NCBI GenBank assembly: GCA_964528605.1
Contig: CAZGSV010000005.1
Location: 1-64,000 of the forward strand
DNA length: 64,000 bases
From: CAZGSV01 sp964528605
GTDB lineage: Bacteria > Armatimonadota > Zipacnadia > CAZGSV01
Direction: 5' to 3'
The notes below the pieces were generated by a model that was given only the letters and a program-made list of their open reading frames with translations, ran no database searches and was not told the origin of the DNA. Below, one piece after another: positions 14,196-23,031 of this stretch (within the stretch, counting starts at the first letter, position 1; each line of letters begins with the position of its first letter). The translations under genes were made by a program, and so were the position numbers.

Positions 14196-16649
14196 CTACT
14201 CCAACCGCAGCACTCTCACACCAAGCCCGTGCAGCCGCAACCACAGGCCGCCCTCCCGGGCGCGGAATGTCTCCCCGGTCAGCAGGTCGGTGGCGCGCTC
14301 GCACCTGATCTCGTCGGGCAAGCCCGCGCGGCCCACCCAGGAGAACTTCGTCCCATTGACCACGAAAAGGTAACACCTGCCCTCGTATGTCTTGGCCATG
14401 CAGTGGATGGCCTTGGGCTTGGGCGAAAAGGTAGGCGCGGGCAGGTCCTTGGGCGACAGGATCACGGGCTCGACGGACTGGACCTCCCGACGGATGTCCT
14501 GCATCCAGGCCCACATCTCCTGATACTGAGGCAACTGCCGCATGTTGTAGTAGGCCCAATAGATAAGCCCTTTGGCGCCGTGGACAAGGGAGAGCCAGGT
14601 CATGCAGCGGCTCTCCTCATAGGTGGGAGCGCGTCCGCGCCTGAGTTCGTTGGCGGTGGGAGTGCGCGCGCGGCTGGTGCCCAGAGAGGGATCCTCCGGC
14701 TCCCACATCTGGTACCAGGCGAACGCCTGGGGCACGGTCCAGACGGCGCCTTGGGCGTCCATCGCCTCTGCGGCAGCCTGCGTCCATTCGGCCGCCATAG
14801 TCACCGGCGAGCCCGGGATCGGGTAGGGGTCCGCGGAGAAGATGTCGCACGTGTGCGCGTAGAAGGGAAAGATACTGGTTACAAAGTGGACGATGAAGCA
14901 GGGATGGTCCGGGTCTTGGTCGCGAAAGACCTCATAGAAGCGCCGCAGGTGGGGCACCATCTCCTTAGGACGCTCGTCGTTAAGATACCAAGCCATCATG
15001 GCCGGATGATCCTTCCACTTCGCGATGACATTGCGGGCGCGCTGGTAAGCCTGCGCCCACTCCTGCTCTGTACCGCCGCCCGAGGGGTAGAGGCCGTTGA
15101 CGTCGAAGATCACATGCACGCCGTACTGCTGCGCCGTGTCGAGAAACGCGCGCAGTTCCTCATCCTTCCAACCGTACATCCCATAGTTGAGCACGGAGTT
15201 GAAAGGGCTCTCGCCGATCTCACGCACTTGCCCCACCCCGGAAATGTAGGAGCCGATCGGCAGGAACGGCTTGCCCTGGTGGACCATGCGCCCGTAGTCA
15301 TCTATGTAGTAGTCGAGCGCCTTCACTTCTTCGGCGGAGAGGCGCCGGAGCGCGAAGGAATCGCTCGCGTACTGCTCGCCGTTCTGTCTGTCCACGACCG
15401 CGATCTCGAGCCGGCACGGGCGCTCGCCAACGGCCGCGGCAGGCAGATCCAGGAACATTATGCTCGAGGGGCCGAAGACCTGCTTGCTCGCGCGCACTTG
15501 ACCTGAGCCCTGCTCGACAATGCGCGCGCGTAGCGCCATCCGCTCCCGCCCTTGCGGCGTCGCGTACAGGCTCACCTTGGCCTTGATCTGCTTGAGGCCC
15601 GGAAACACATAGCCGCGGTAGCGCGGGGCCTGCACCCTAACGCGCATGACGTCGGGCAGGCTGACCGCCCGCTCATAGGCATACAGGAGCGCGCCCGTGG
15701 TTGCGTCGGTCACTTGCCACCGCAGGCGGTTCCCCTCGACGCTCTGCCTAAGCCCAAAGGTCAGGTCAGCGCGGGCCGTTTGCCTGGGCGCAAGCGCCAA
15801 GGTGGCCTGGGCGCGCGGCGCGGAGGGCTCCACTGCGTCCGACAGTTCGCAGGCGTAAGCGCCTTGGTTGCCTGCCAACTCGGTTATGGCGATCCAACTT
15901 TCATTGCCCGGCCCCAGCGCCGGCTCCTTGAGGCCGACCGCGGCGACCTCCAGCGCACTGCCGGGGATCACCAAGTAGCCGTAGTTGTCGGGATTGGCCC
16001 AGTCACCGGCGGTGTACTGCCAGTCGTCGTCCTCGTCTCCGCCCACGGTGCGCAATCGCTCGAAGTTGATCCGCCAGCGCATTTGCGCCAGCGGTGAGCG
16101 GGATATGCCCACGCTGCGGAAGGGCACCGCCAACTCAAAGCGCCACTCTCCGGCCCCGACCTGCGCCGCCGCCCGCAACATGTGAAAGTTGGACGCCTCC
16201 ACACCGGGGATGGTCATCTCCTTGGCCCCGGCCGAGTTGACCCTTATCTGGTAGATGCCCTTGCTGGCGCCGGTTGGGTCGAGGTTGAACTCGATGCAGT
16301 CGTCGCCCCAGATGTCCTTGTTGTCTTCTTTGACGCTAGCCCGCAAACGCTCCGGCAAGGGCTCCCTGCAAACGACCGCCAGGTAGAGCGTTTCCGCGTC
16401 GCTCAGGGCGCGGATCTCGGTGGGCTGGGCGGCGGGCCGGCCGTTGCTCTCCACAACGAAGCCGCCGGAGGGCTGCGCGGACTGCCAGACAGCGTCGGAG
16501 AGATCGCCGTCTATCACCGGTGGGGTCTCTGCGGTCGCGGCCACCAGCGTCTTCCGCTCTACACCCACCAGGGTCAGGTCCGCGTTCGCCGCGCCCATGG
16601 CGGCAGCGAGTACGACAGGTAGGAACAACAGGCAAGCGTGTCGTCTCAA
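14196..16649 (-). CDS. Secreted CBM9-like/glycoside-hydrolase-like protein (paralogue B)
   Basis: 817 aa. The TTG start at 16649 has GAGGTGA upstream and opens a signal peptide (MRRHACLLFLPVVLAAAMG); the in-frame GTG at 16658 overlaps that Shine-Dalgarno. A CBM9/DOMON-like sandwich occupies about 30-235 (TPPVIDGDLSDAVW, WGDDCIEFNLDP), a beta-rich linker about 240-450, and a TIM-barrel glycosidase-like domain about 460-750 (KPFLPIGSYISG, DHPAMMAWYLNDE with a candidate acid glutamate). It matches the upstream gene along its whole length, so the two are tandem duplicates separated by 71 bases. It probably acts on polysaccharide outside the cell; the GH family is not assignable by eye. Confidence 0.75.
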   Translation of the reverse strand: MRRHACLLFLPVVLAAAMGAANADLTLVGVERKTLVAATAETPPVIDGDLSDAVWQSAQPSGGFVVESNGRPAAQPTEIRALSDAETLYLAVVCREPLPERLRASVKEDNKDIWGDDCIEFNLDPTGASKGIYQIRVNSAGAKEMTIPGVEASNFHMLRAAAQVGAGEWRFELAVPFRSVGISRSPLAQMRWRINFERLRTVGGDEDDDWQYTAGDWANPDNYGYLVIPGSALEVAAVGLKEPALGPGNESWIAITELAGNQGAYACELSDAVEPSAPRAQATLALAPRQTARADLTFGLRQSVEGNRLRWQVTDATTGALLYAYERAVSLPDVMRVRVQAPRYRGYVFPGLKQIKAKVSLYATPQGRERMALRARIVEQGSGQVRASKQVFGPSSIMFLDLPAAAVGERPCRLEIAVVDRQNGEQYASDSFALRRLSAEEVKALDYYIDDYGRMVHQGKPFLPIGSYISGVGQVREIGESPFNSVLNYGMYGWKDEELRAFLDTAQQYGVHVIFDVNGLYPSGGGTEQEWAQAYQRARNVIAKWKDHPAMMAWYLNDERPKEMVPHLRRFYEVFRDQDPDHPCFIVHFVTSIFPFYAHTCDIFSADPYPIPGSPVTMAAEWTQAAAEAMDAQGAVWTVPQAFAWYQMWEPEDPSLGTSRARTPTANELRRGRAPTYEESRCMTWLSLVHGAKGLIYWAYYNMRQLPQYQEMWAWMQDIRREVQSVEPVILSPKDLPAPTFSPKPKAIHCMAKTYEGRCYLFVVNGTKFSWVGRAGLPDEIRCERATDLLTGETFRAREGGLWLRLHGLGVRVLRLE

Positions 16650-16720
16650 CCGAGTCACCTCGAATCAGATTCTCCGGGTCTGCGCCTGATCGAGCAACCG
16701 CGGGCCGCGCTTAGAGCCAT

Positions 16721-19195
16721 CTACTCCAAGCGCAACACCCTCACGCCCAGCGCGGGCAACCGCAGCGCCACAGCATCGCCCCGCCCCTCGAAGGAATCGC
16801 CGCTCAAGACGTCCAGCGCGCCGTCGCACCGTATCCCGCCGGCCAGCCGCGCCCATCCGAGCCAAGGATGCCTCTCGCCGTTGACCACGAACAGGTAGAC
16901 CTTGCCCTGGTACTGCTTGGCCATGCAGTGGACCGCCTCCGGCTTGGGCGAGAAGGTGGGCGGGGGCGGCTCGTTGGGCGACAGGATCACCGGCTCCAGC
17001 GACTGCACCTCGCGGCAGAGGTCCTGCATCCAAGCCCACATCTCCGGATACTGGGGCAACTGCCGCATGTTGTAGTAGACCCAGTAGACGATCCCCTTTG
17101 CGCCGTGCACCAGCGTCAGCCAGGTCATGCAGCGCTCCTCTTCGTAGTTGGGCGCCCGGCCCGTTTTCAACTCGTTGGCGGTGGGAATGCGGCCCCGCCC
17201 CACGCCCAGCGAGGGGTCCTCAGGCCCCATCATCTGGTACCACCCGAACGCCTGGGGCACGGACCATGCGGCGCCTTCCCCGTCCATGGCTTCCACCGCC
17301 GCCTGGGTCCAATCGGAGACTGCCGTTACAGGCGTGTTGGGCACCGGGTAGGGATCGGGCGCCAGCAGGTCGCAGGTGTGCGCGTACATGTAGTAGATGG
17401 AAGGACGGTTATGCACAATGAGGCACGGATGATCGGGGTCGTTGTCGCGGAACGTCTGGTAGGAGCGCTTGAGTTGCGGAATCACCTCGGGTCCCCGCTC
17501 GTCGTTGAGGTACCACGCTATCAACGCCGGATGGCCTCTCCACCGCGCTATCAGTCGTCTGGCCTCCGCCATGGCCTGGTCCCATTCCTCCGGCGTGCCG
17601 GCCGATGCCGGGTACAGGTCCTTCGCGTCAAAGATGACGTGAACGCCGAGTTGCCCGGCGGTGTCGAGGTAGGTCTGCAACTGTTCCTCGCTCCAACCGG
17701 TCATGCTGTAGCAAAGCATGGTATTGAAGGGGCTGTTGCCGACTTCCCTCAGATGCTCGAGGCTGCTGCCGCCGTAGAAGCCGATGGGAAGGAAAGGCTT
17801 GCCGTTGTGCAGCAGGCGGCCGTGCCCGTCAATGTAGTAGGCAAGCCCCTTGACCTGCTCGGCGGATAGACGCTTGAGGCTGAACGACTCCGAGACAATC
17901 TCCTCCCCGCTTTGGGTGTAGAGCAGCGTTATCCCCAAGCGGCAAGGACGCGCCCCCACGGCGCTGGCGGGCAGTGTGACCATGTTCACGGGGCCCGGTG
18001 AGGCAATGTCGCGGGTCGCCCGCACTTCATCCGACTCCTCCTCGACGACCTGGGCCCGCAGCGTCGTCTGCCGGCGCCCGTGCTCGTTGCCGAACACGGT
18101 CACCTTCGCCTCGATGTCCCGGAGATCGGGAGTAACGTAGCCCCGGTAGCGCGGCGCCCACAGCCGCACTCGCATGACCTCCGCCAGAACGACAGCCTCG
18201 CTGAAGGTGTAGAGCGCTTCGCCCGTGGCTCCGTCCATGAGCCGCCAGAGGATGGTCCGCCTCAATCCTGGGCCCTTGAAGGCAACCGGAAAGCGGGCCG
18301 GCATCGCCCTCCCCGCGGGCACGCTCGCCTCGCCTTCGCCGAGAGAAACCGACCCATCCGTGACATCCAGCAACTGGCAGAGGTAGCGTCGTTCGCGCGG
18401 CGAGAGGTTCTTGAGCGCGAACTCCGCCTCGTTGCCGGGACCGGCGGTGGGCTGCTCGGCGCCGAGCCGGTGGGTAACCTCGACGTCGGTGCCCTGAATG
18501 ACGACCTCGCCCCAGACCTCCGGGTTCGTCCAGTCGCCGGCGGTGTACTGCCAGTCGTCGTTCTCCTGAGCCTTGCCCATGTTGCGCAGGCGCTCGAAGT
18601 TGATGCGCCAGCGCAGTTGCGCCGCCGGCCGCCTCCATATCCCGAGCGCCTCGAAGGGGACGGCCACCTCCAGCACCCATTCGCTCCTCCCGACCTTGGG
18701 GGCGACGCGCAATGGGGAGGTGTCCACTAGCCCTCTTCCGGCCACCTCGAAGTACTTGGTGCCGATGCTGTTGACGGTGATCTGATAGCGACCGGCCGAG
18801 ATGGTGTCCTTGCGCCCTCCGCTGGGGTCGAAGTTGATCTCGACGCAGTCGTCGCCCCACACCGCCTCGTTGTCCTTCTTGGCTTTGGCCGTCATCCGCT
18901 CCGGCTGCGGCTCGGCAAACGCGAAAGCCAGATAGAGGGTGTCCGCGTCGTTCAAGGCCATGATGGTCGTCGGTTGCCCAGCGGGGCGGCCGGTGTCCTC
19001 GTTGACGAAGTCGCCCGAGGGCTCCGCCGACCGCCAGGCGGCGTCCGACAGCTCGCCGTCAATGACGGGCGGCGTCTGCACCGCGACCGCCATGAGCACC
19101 TTTCGCTCCACGCCCACAGGGGTCAGGTCGGCGGCAGCCGGATGGCCGCCGATCAGAGAGAGGAACAGAGCCAAACAGCCGACGCCAATTCTCAC
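16721..19195 (-). CDS. Secreted CBM9-like/glycoside-hydrolase-like protein (paralogue A)
   Basis: 824 aa, same architecture as its downstream neighbour: signal peptide (residues 1-25), CBM9-like sandwich (about 30-245, TPPVIDGELSDAAW, WGDDCVEINFDP), a beta linker region and a glycosidase-like barrel (about 465-755, KPFLPIGFYGGS, HPALIAWYLNDE). I place the start at the GTG at 19195, which has GAGGTGG upstream, rather than the ATG at 19216, because that ATG lies within the -10 box of the promoter at 19215-19243. The matching start context in the paralogue supports this. It should lead a two-gene transcript for extracellular glycan use. Confidence 0.76.
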   Translation of the reverse strand: MRIGVGCLALFLSLIGGHPAAADLTPVGVERKVLMAVAVQTPPVIDGELSDAAWRSAEPSGDFVNEDTGRPAGQPTTIMALNDADTLYLAFAFAEPQPERMTAKAKKDNEAVWGDDCVEINFDPSGGRKDTISAGRYQITVNSIGTKYFEVAGRGLVDTSPLRVAPKVGRSEWVLEVAVPFEALGIWRRPAAQLRWRINFERLRNMGKAQENDDWQYTAGDWTNPEVWGEVVIQGTDVEVTHRLGAEQPTAGPGNEAEFALKNLSPRERRYLCQLLDVTDGSVSLGEGEASVPAGRAMPARFPVAFKGPGLRRTILWRLMDGATGEALYTFSEAVVLAEVMRVRLWAPRYRGYVTPDLRDIEAKVTVFGNEHGRRQTTLRAQVVEEESDEVRATRDIASPGPVNMVTLPASAVGARPCRLGITLLYTQSGEEIVSESFSLKRLSAEQVKGLAYYIDGHGRLLHNGKPFLPIGFYGGSSLEHLREVGNSPFNTMLCYSMTGWSEEQLQTYLDTAGQLGVHVIFDAKDLYPASAGTPEEWDQAMAEARRLIARWRGHPALIAWYLNDERGPEVIPQLKRSYQTFRDNDPDHPCLIVHNRPSIYYMYAHTCDLLAPDPYPVPNTPVTAVSDWTQAAVEAMDGEGAAWSVPQAFGWYQMMGPEDPSLGVGRGRIPTANELKTGRAPNYEEERCMTWLTLVHGAKGIVYWVYYNMRQLPQYPEMWAWMQDLCREVQSLEPVILSPNEPPPPTFSPKPEAVHCMAKQYQGKVYLFVVNGERHPWLGWARLAGGIRCDGALDVLSGDSFEGRGDAVALRLPALGVRVLRLE

Positions 19196-19214
19196 TTGCG
19201 CCACCTCGCGCCGC

Positions 19215-19243
19215 ATTATGTGGGTCGCAGGGGGGAATGGCAA
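19215..19243 (-). promoter_or_regulatory. Promoter for the CBM9/glycosidase pair
   Basis: On the minus strand there is TTGCCA (19243-19238), a 17-bp spacer and CATAAT (19220-19215), each five of six to consensus. The start point would be near 19208, 13 bases before the GTG at 19195. Confidence 0.7.
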
Positions 19244-19311
19244 CAGGTCCCTCGTTGCTCTGTTGAGAAGGTGCTCTTGGCCTGGCCGTGCCGGCCACGA
19301 TCGCGCGGGGA

Positions 19312-19370
19312 TGTAGCGCCCGGACTCCATGCCGGGCGCAGAACGTCCGGCAGAGACGGCGGACGCTACA
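19312..19370. repeat. REP-like element: two hairpins inside TGTAGCG...CGCTACA ends
   Basis: Outer inverted ends TGTAGCG (19312-19318) and CGCTACA (19364-19370) enclose an 8-bp perfect hairpin (GCGCCCGG 19316-19323, CCGGGCGC 19332-19339) and a shorter one (GTCCG/CGGAC, 19345-19364). A partial relative beginning TGTAGCG stands at 41349-41376. This is the form of a dispersed palindromic repeat. Confidence 0.6.
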
Positions 19371-19421
19371 GGCCGCAGCTGCCGGGCTAGCGGTGTTTTC
19401 AGCAGAGCAGCCCCTCGCCGG

Positions 19422-19451
19422 TTGACTGTGCGCTCGCGCCGGAAGTAGAAT
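19422..19451 (+). promoter_or_regulatory. Promoter for the FAD-oxidoreductase/thiC operon
   Basis: TTGACT (19422-19427), an 18-bp spacer and TAGAAT (19446-19451). The start point would be near 19458, leaving a leader of about 43 bases, too short for a TPP riboswitch. Confidence 0.7.
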
Positions 19452-19500
19452 CCGTACCCCCCCGAGTCAGACAACGGGCGGTGGGTTGGAGCGATTGTGT

Positions 19501-20811
19501 ATGCCTCGGAAGTCCCAACAAGCCGGCGGTGGTAAGCGTGAGTTGCCTTACGAGGTGGTGGTGGTCGGCGGCGGGCCCGCCGGCGTTGCCGCGGCGGTCG
19601 CCTCGGCGCGCAGCGGAACGGAGACCCTTCTCCTCGAGCGCTACGGTTTCCTCGGCGGCACCGCGACCGCAGCCATGGTATCGGTCTTCATGACCTATCG
19701 CGCCGGCGAGGAGCAGATAATCCACGGCGTTTTTCAGGAGTTGGTGGACCGCCTGATCCAACTGGGCGGCTGGGGCAGCCCCAAGGCGCCCACCGCCTTC
19801 GACCAAGAGGCGATGAAGTTCGCGCTACAGGAGATGTGTGAGGAAGCCAGGGTACACCTGCTGCTGCACAGCGCCCTCTGTGGAGCGAGGCGCGCAGGCG
19901 GTAGGGTGGAAGCGCTTCAGGTCGCAAACAAGCAGGGAGTGCAGGAGATCGCGGGCGAGTGCTTTGTTGACGCCACCGGGGACGCGGACCTGAGCCACTT
20001 CGCCGGCTTCCCCACGGAGAAGGGGCGCCGGGAGGACGGCCTCACGCAGCCCATGACGCTCATCTTCCGCGTCGGCGGCGTCAACGAGGACCAGATGCCG
20101 GAGCGCGCGCAACTCAATGCCCTCTACGAGAAGGCCAAGCGCGAGGGGCGCGTCAACAATCCTCGCGAAGACGTGCTCCTGTTCCACACGCCCAGACCCG
20201 GCCAGATAATGTTCAACACGACGCGCGTGGTGAAGCGCGACGCAACCATCCCGGAGGACCTGACGCAATCGGAGTTGCAGGCGCGCCGGCAGGTCTGGGA
20301 GATGGTTCGTTTCCTGCGTAGCGAGGTAGCAGGCTTCGAGGGGTGCTATCTGATTGACACCGGCGCCCAGATAGGCGTGCGCGAGACCAGACGCATCATC
20401 GGCGACTACATCCTCACCGAGGACGACGTGCTGAGCGCGCGCAAGTTCGAGGACGTCATCGCCCGCGGCTCCTACTCCATTGACATCCACAACCCCGCGG
20501 GCAGCGGGACGGTCCTCAAGCAGCTGCCACCGGGCGAGTCTTACGATATCCCGCTCCGGTGCCTGCACCCCGTAGGCGCTGACAACCTCTTGGTGGGTGG
20601 CCGACCGATCTCCACCACTCACGAGGCCCACGCCTCTACCCGCATCATGCCCATCTGCATGGCCACCGGTCAGGCCGCCGGCCTGGCCGCCTCCATCTGC
20701 GCCGTGCAGGGCATCCCCGTGCAGGAACTCGACCCGGGCACGGTGCAGGGCAATCTGCTCAGCCAGGGCGCAAACTTGGGAACTCCCTCGGCAGTGAGAG
20801 AAGGCGATTGA
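19501..20811 (+). CDS. FAD-dependent oxidoreductase
   Basis: 436 aa flavoprotein of the FAD_oxidored type. An N-terminal Rossmann motif (VVVVGGGPAGVAAAV) and the ribose-binding glutamate of LLLERYGFLGG are followed by SYSIDIHNPAG and the C-terminal FAD-contact region STTHEAHASTRIMPICMATGQAAG. I prefer the ATG at 19501, which has GGAG 9 bases upstream; a TTG at 19486 is also possible. It is the first gene of the operon with thiC, whose GTG follows its stop by 1 base, so the two proteins are probably made in step. Substrate unknown; relatives oxidise or reduce small organic acids and xanthan-like or heterocyclic compounds. Confidence 0.8.
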   Translation: MPRKSQQAGGGKRELPYEVVVVGGGPAGVAAAVASARSGTETLLLERYGFLGGTATAAMVSVFMTYRAGEEQIIHGVFQELVDRLIQLGGWGSPKAPTAFDQEAMKFALQEMCEEARVHLLLHSALCGARRAGGRVEALQVANKQGVQEIAGECFVDATGDADLSHFAGFPTEKGRREDGLTQPMTLIFRVGGVNEDQMPERAQLNALYEKAKREGRVNNPREDVLLFHTPRPGQIMFNTTRVVKRDATIPEDLTQSELQARRQVWEMVRFLRSEVAGFEGCYLIDTGAQIGVRETRRIIGDYILTEDDVLSARKFEDVIARGSYSIDIHNPAGSGTVLKQLPPGESYDIPLRCLHPVGADNLLVGGRPISTTHEAHASTRIMPICMATGQAAGLAASICAVQGIPVQELDPGTVQGNLLSQGANLGTPSAVREGD

Positions 20812-20812
20812 A

Positions 20813-22117
20813 GTGACGCAGTTAGAGGCCGCGCGCAGCGGCAAGTTAACGGATGCGACGCGCGTGGTGGCGGAAAAGGAGCGGCGCTCCCCGGAGCACA
20901 TCCGGCAACTGATCGCCGCCGGCCGCGTGGTAGTGTGCGCCAACCCAAACCACGCCGGCCTGGACCCGGAGGGGATAGGCACAAGCCTGCGCGTCAAGGT
21001 CAACGCTAATATCGGTACTTCCCCTCGGGCCTCGGACCCGGCCACCGAACTGTGCAAGATCAGGATGGCGCTGGCCGCCGGCGCGGACGCCATGATGGAC
21101 CTGAGCACGCACGGGGACCTGCCGGCGCTCCGGCAGCAACTGGTGGACAACTGCCCCAAACCGGTGGGCACCGTGCCCATATACGAGGCTACCATCGCTG
21201 TCATGGAGCGCGGCGCACCCCTGGAAGAGACTTCCGCGGACGACATCTTTGCGGTCATCGAGAACCACGCGCGCCAGGGCGTTGACTTCCTCACCGTCCA
21301 CTGCGGGGTCACACGGGCGGGCCTGCGCGCCTTGCGCGAGCAAGGGCGCACCCTGGGCATCGTCAGTCGCGGCGGCGCCTTCCTCAAGCGCTGGATAGAA
21401 GAGCGCGAGGAGGAGAACCCACTGTATGCGCAGTACGATCGGCTGCTCGAGATCGCTCGCGAGTACGAGGTCACGCTCAGCCTGGGCGACGGGCTGCGGC
21501 CGGGAGCGATCGCGGACGGCACCGACCGCGCGCAGATTCAGGAACTGGTGACCATCGGCGAACTCGTGCGCCGCGCGCGGCAGGCGGGCGTGCAGGCGAT
21601 GGTCGAGGGCCCGGGCCACCTCAGGCTGGACCAAGTGACCGCGAACGTGGCGATGGAGAAGAGCCTGTGCGACGGCGCTCCCTTCTATGTCTTGGGCCCC
21701 CTGGTCACTGACATCGCCACCGGCTACGACCACATCGCCGGCGCCATAGGCGGCGCGGTGGCGGCTCTGGCCGGCGCTGATTTCCTCTGCTACGTCACCC
21801 CGGCGGAGCATCTGGGCCTGCCGACTCCCGAGGACGTGCGCGACGGCGTCATCGCCGGTCGCATCGCCGCGCACGCCGCCGACCTGGCGCACGGCAATCC
21901 CTTGGCGCTCGACTGGGACCGGCGGATGTCGGAGGCCCGCGGCGGGCTCGATTGGGAGAAGCAGGTTTCCCTGGCCATCTACCCGGACAGGGCCCGCCAG
22001 ATGCTGGAGCAGCACACGCCCCAGGCCGGCCCTGACGGGTGCACCATGTGCGGCGAGTACTGCGCCTACCGCATTGCGAGAGGCGCGGCCACCGGTACCG
22101 CGGGCGAGAAGGAATAG
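20813..22117 (+). CDS. thiC: Phosphomethylpyrimidine synthase ThiC, short form (or BzaF-type homologue)
   Basis: 434 aa radical SAM enzyme converting aminoimidazole ribotide to HMP phosphate. It is the short form without the N-terminal extension of the E. coli protein. Conserved blocks are visible (VKVNANIGTS, DLSTHGD, VPIYEA, VHCGVTRAG, SRGGAFL, EGPGHLRLDQV, YDHIAGAIGGA). The cluster-binding C-terminus reads CTMCGEYC, a CX2CX3C spacing found in short ThiC proteins of anaerobes and archaea. A paralogous family (BzaF) makes 5-hydroxybenzimidazole for B12 and cannot be excluded. It lies mid-operon, with no TPP riboswitch and no other thi gene nearby. Confidence 0.87.
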   Translation: MTQLEAARSGKLTDATRVVAEKERRSPEHIRQLIAAGRVVVCANPNHAGLDPEGIGTSLRVKVNANIGTSPRASDPATELCKIRMALAAGADAMMDLSTHGDLPALRQQLVDNCPKPVGTVPIYEATIAVMERGAPLEETSADDIFAVIENHARQGVDFLTVHCGVTRAGLRALREQGRTLGIVSRGGAFLKRWIEEREEENPLYAQYDRLLEIAREYEVTLSLGDGLRPGAIADGTDRAQIQELVTIGELVRRARQAGVQAMVEGPGHLRLDQVTANVAMEKSLCDGAPFYVLGPLVTDIATGYDHIAGAIGGAVAALAGADFLCYVTPAEHLGLPTPEDVRDGVIAGRIAAHAADLAHGNPLALDWDRRMSEARGGLDWEKQVSLAIYPDRARQMLEQHTPQAGPDGCTMCGEYCAYRIARGAATGTAGEKE

Positions 22118-22122
22118 ACGCC

Positions 22123-23031
22123 GTGAAGAGAGTGGTCGGCATCAGCCTCGGCTCCTCCGACCGCGACTCCACGGCGGAACTCGACTTCCTCGGCCATCAC
22201 TTCGTAGTGCAGCGGATTGGGACCGACGGCGATGAGGCCAGGTTCCAGCGCCTGATGCAGGAATACGACGGCAAGGTGGACGCGCTCTGCTTCGGCGGGG
22301 GGGACCTGTACCTGGTGGCCGCAGGCCGCCGCTATCCCCTGCGGTCCACGCAACGGCTGATTCGGGGCGTGCGCCAAACGCCCGTGCTCGATGGCGTGGG
22401 GCTTAAGCACGCCCTCGAGGCGGCCACCGTCAGCTGGCTCCAGAACGAGCGGGTAGTGGATTTTAGCTCTGCGCGCGTGTTCCTGGTCTGTGCGGTGGAC
22501 CGCTACGGGCTGGCCGAGGCTCTGGCTCGCGTCGCTAAGCGGATGGTCATCGGCGACCTGATGTTCGGCTTGGGGATAGGCGTGCCCCTCACTTCCCTGC
22601 GCCAGTTGAACGTGGTCGCACGCCTGCTGCTTCCTATCATCGCCCACGTGCCGTTCGAGTGGCTCTATCCCACCGGCGAACGACAACGGGTCATCGTCCC
22701 GAAGTGGAGCAGGTACTATCAGTGGGCCGACGTCATCGCCGGCGACTTCCTCTTCATCCGCAGGCACATGCCCGAGCGGCTGGAGGGCAAGGTGATTCTC
22801 ACCAACACCACGACGCCCGAGGATGTTGGACTGCTGCGCGAGCGCGGCGTGCGCCTGCTGGTGACCGGCACTCCCCGCATCGGGGGCCGTACCTTCGGCA
22901 CCAACATCCTCGAGGGCATGCTGGTGGCGGCCGCCGACGGCCAAGGGCCGCTGCCCGCCGAGGAGTACCTCGCGCGGTTGCGCCAAGCAGGTTGGCAGCC
23001 CACGGTGGAGCGCTTGCAGGAGTCGAAATAG
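22123..23031 (+). CDS. Conserved protein of the 'quinate 5-dehydrogenase' annotation group, function unproven
   Basis: 302 aa. The GTG at 22123 with GAAGGA upstream opens a sequence (VKRVVGISLGSSDRDS) I recognise as a conserved family often auto-labelled quinate 5-dehydrogenase. Blocks such as FGGGDLYLVAAGRRY, DGVGLKHALE and LVTGTPRIGGRTFGTN are typical. I see no clear Rossmann NAD(P) motif, so the label should be treated with caution. The stop overlaps the GTG of the next gene by 1 base (TAGTG), and it follows thiC by 5 bases, so it belongs firmly to the operon. Confidence 0.6.
   Translation: MKRVVGISLGSSDRDSTAELDFLGHHFVVQRIGTDGDEARFQRLMQEYDGKVDALCFGGGDLYLVAAGRRYPLRSTQRLIRGVRQTPVLDGVGLKHALEAATVSWLQNERVVDFSSARVFLVCAVDRYGLAEALARVAKRMVIGDLMFGLGIGVPLTSLRQLNVVARLLLPIIAHVPFEWLYPTGERQRVIVPKWSRYYQWADVIAGDFLFIRRHMPERLEGKVILTNTTTPEDVGLLRERGVRLLVTGTPRIGGRTFGTNILEGMLVAAADGQGPLPAEEYLARLRQAGWQPTVERLQESK

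Larger units (their letters stand above)
19196..19500. other. 305-bp divergent region between glycosidase and FAD-oxidoreductase operons
   Basis: It holds divergent promoters at 19215-19243 (minus) and 19422-19451 (plus), with a two-hairpin repeat element at 19312-19370 between them. No coding potential is supported, and there is no TPP riboswitch although thiC is in the plus-strand operon. Confidence 0.6.

Noticed and set aside
14046..15506. Long plus-strand open frame of 486 codons opposite the CBM9-like gene
   Set aside because: It is antisense to a clear secreted glycosidase-like protein, is His/Arg/Leu-rich with no domain, and is a by-product of high GC content.
19216..19216. ATG at 19216 as the start of the larger CBM9-like protein
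   Set aside because: It lies within the -10 box at 19215-19220 and so is upstream of the predicted transcript start.
19452..19500. TPP riboswitch before the thiC operon
   Set aside because: The leader is only about 43 bases and lacks the CUGAGA-type core.
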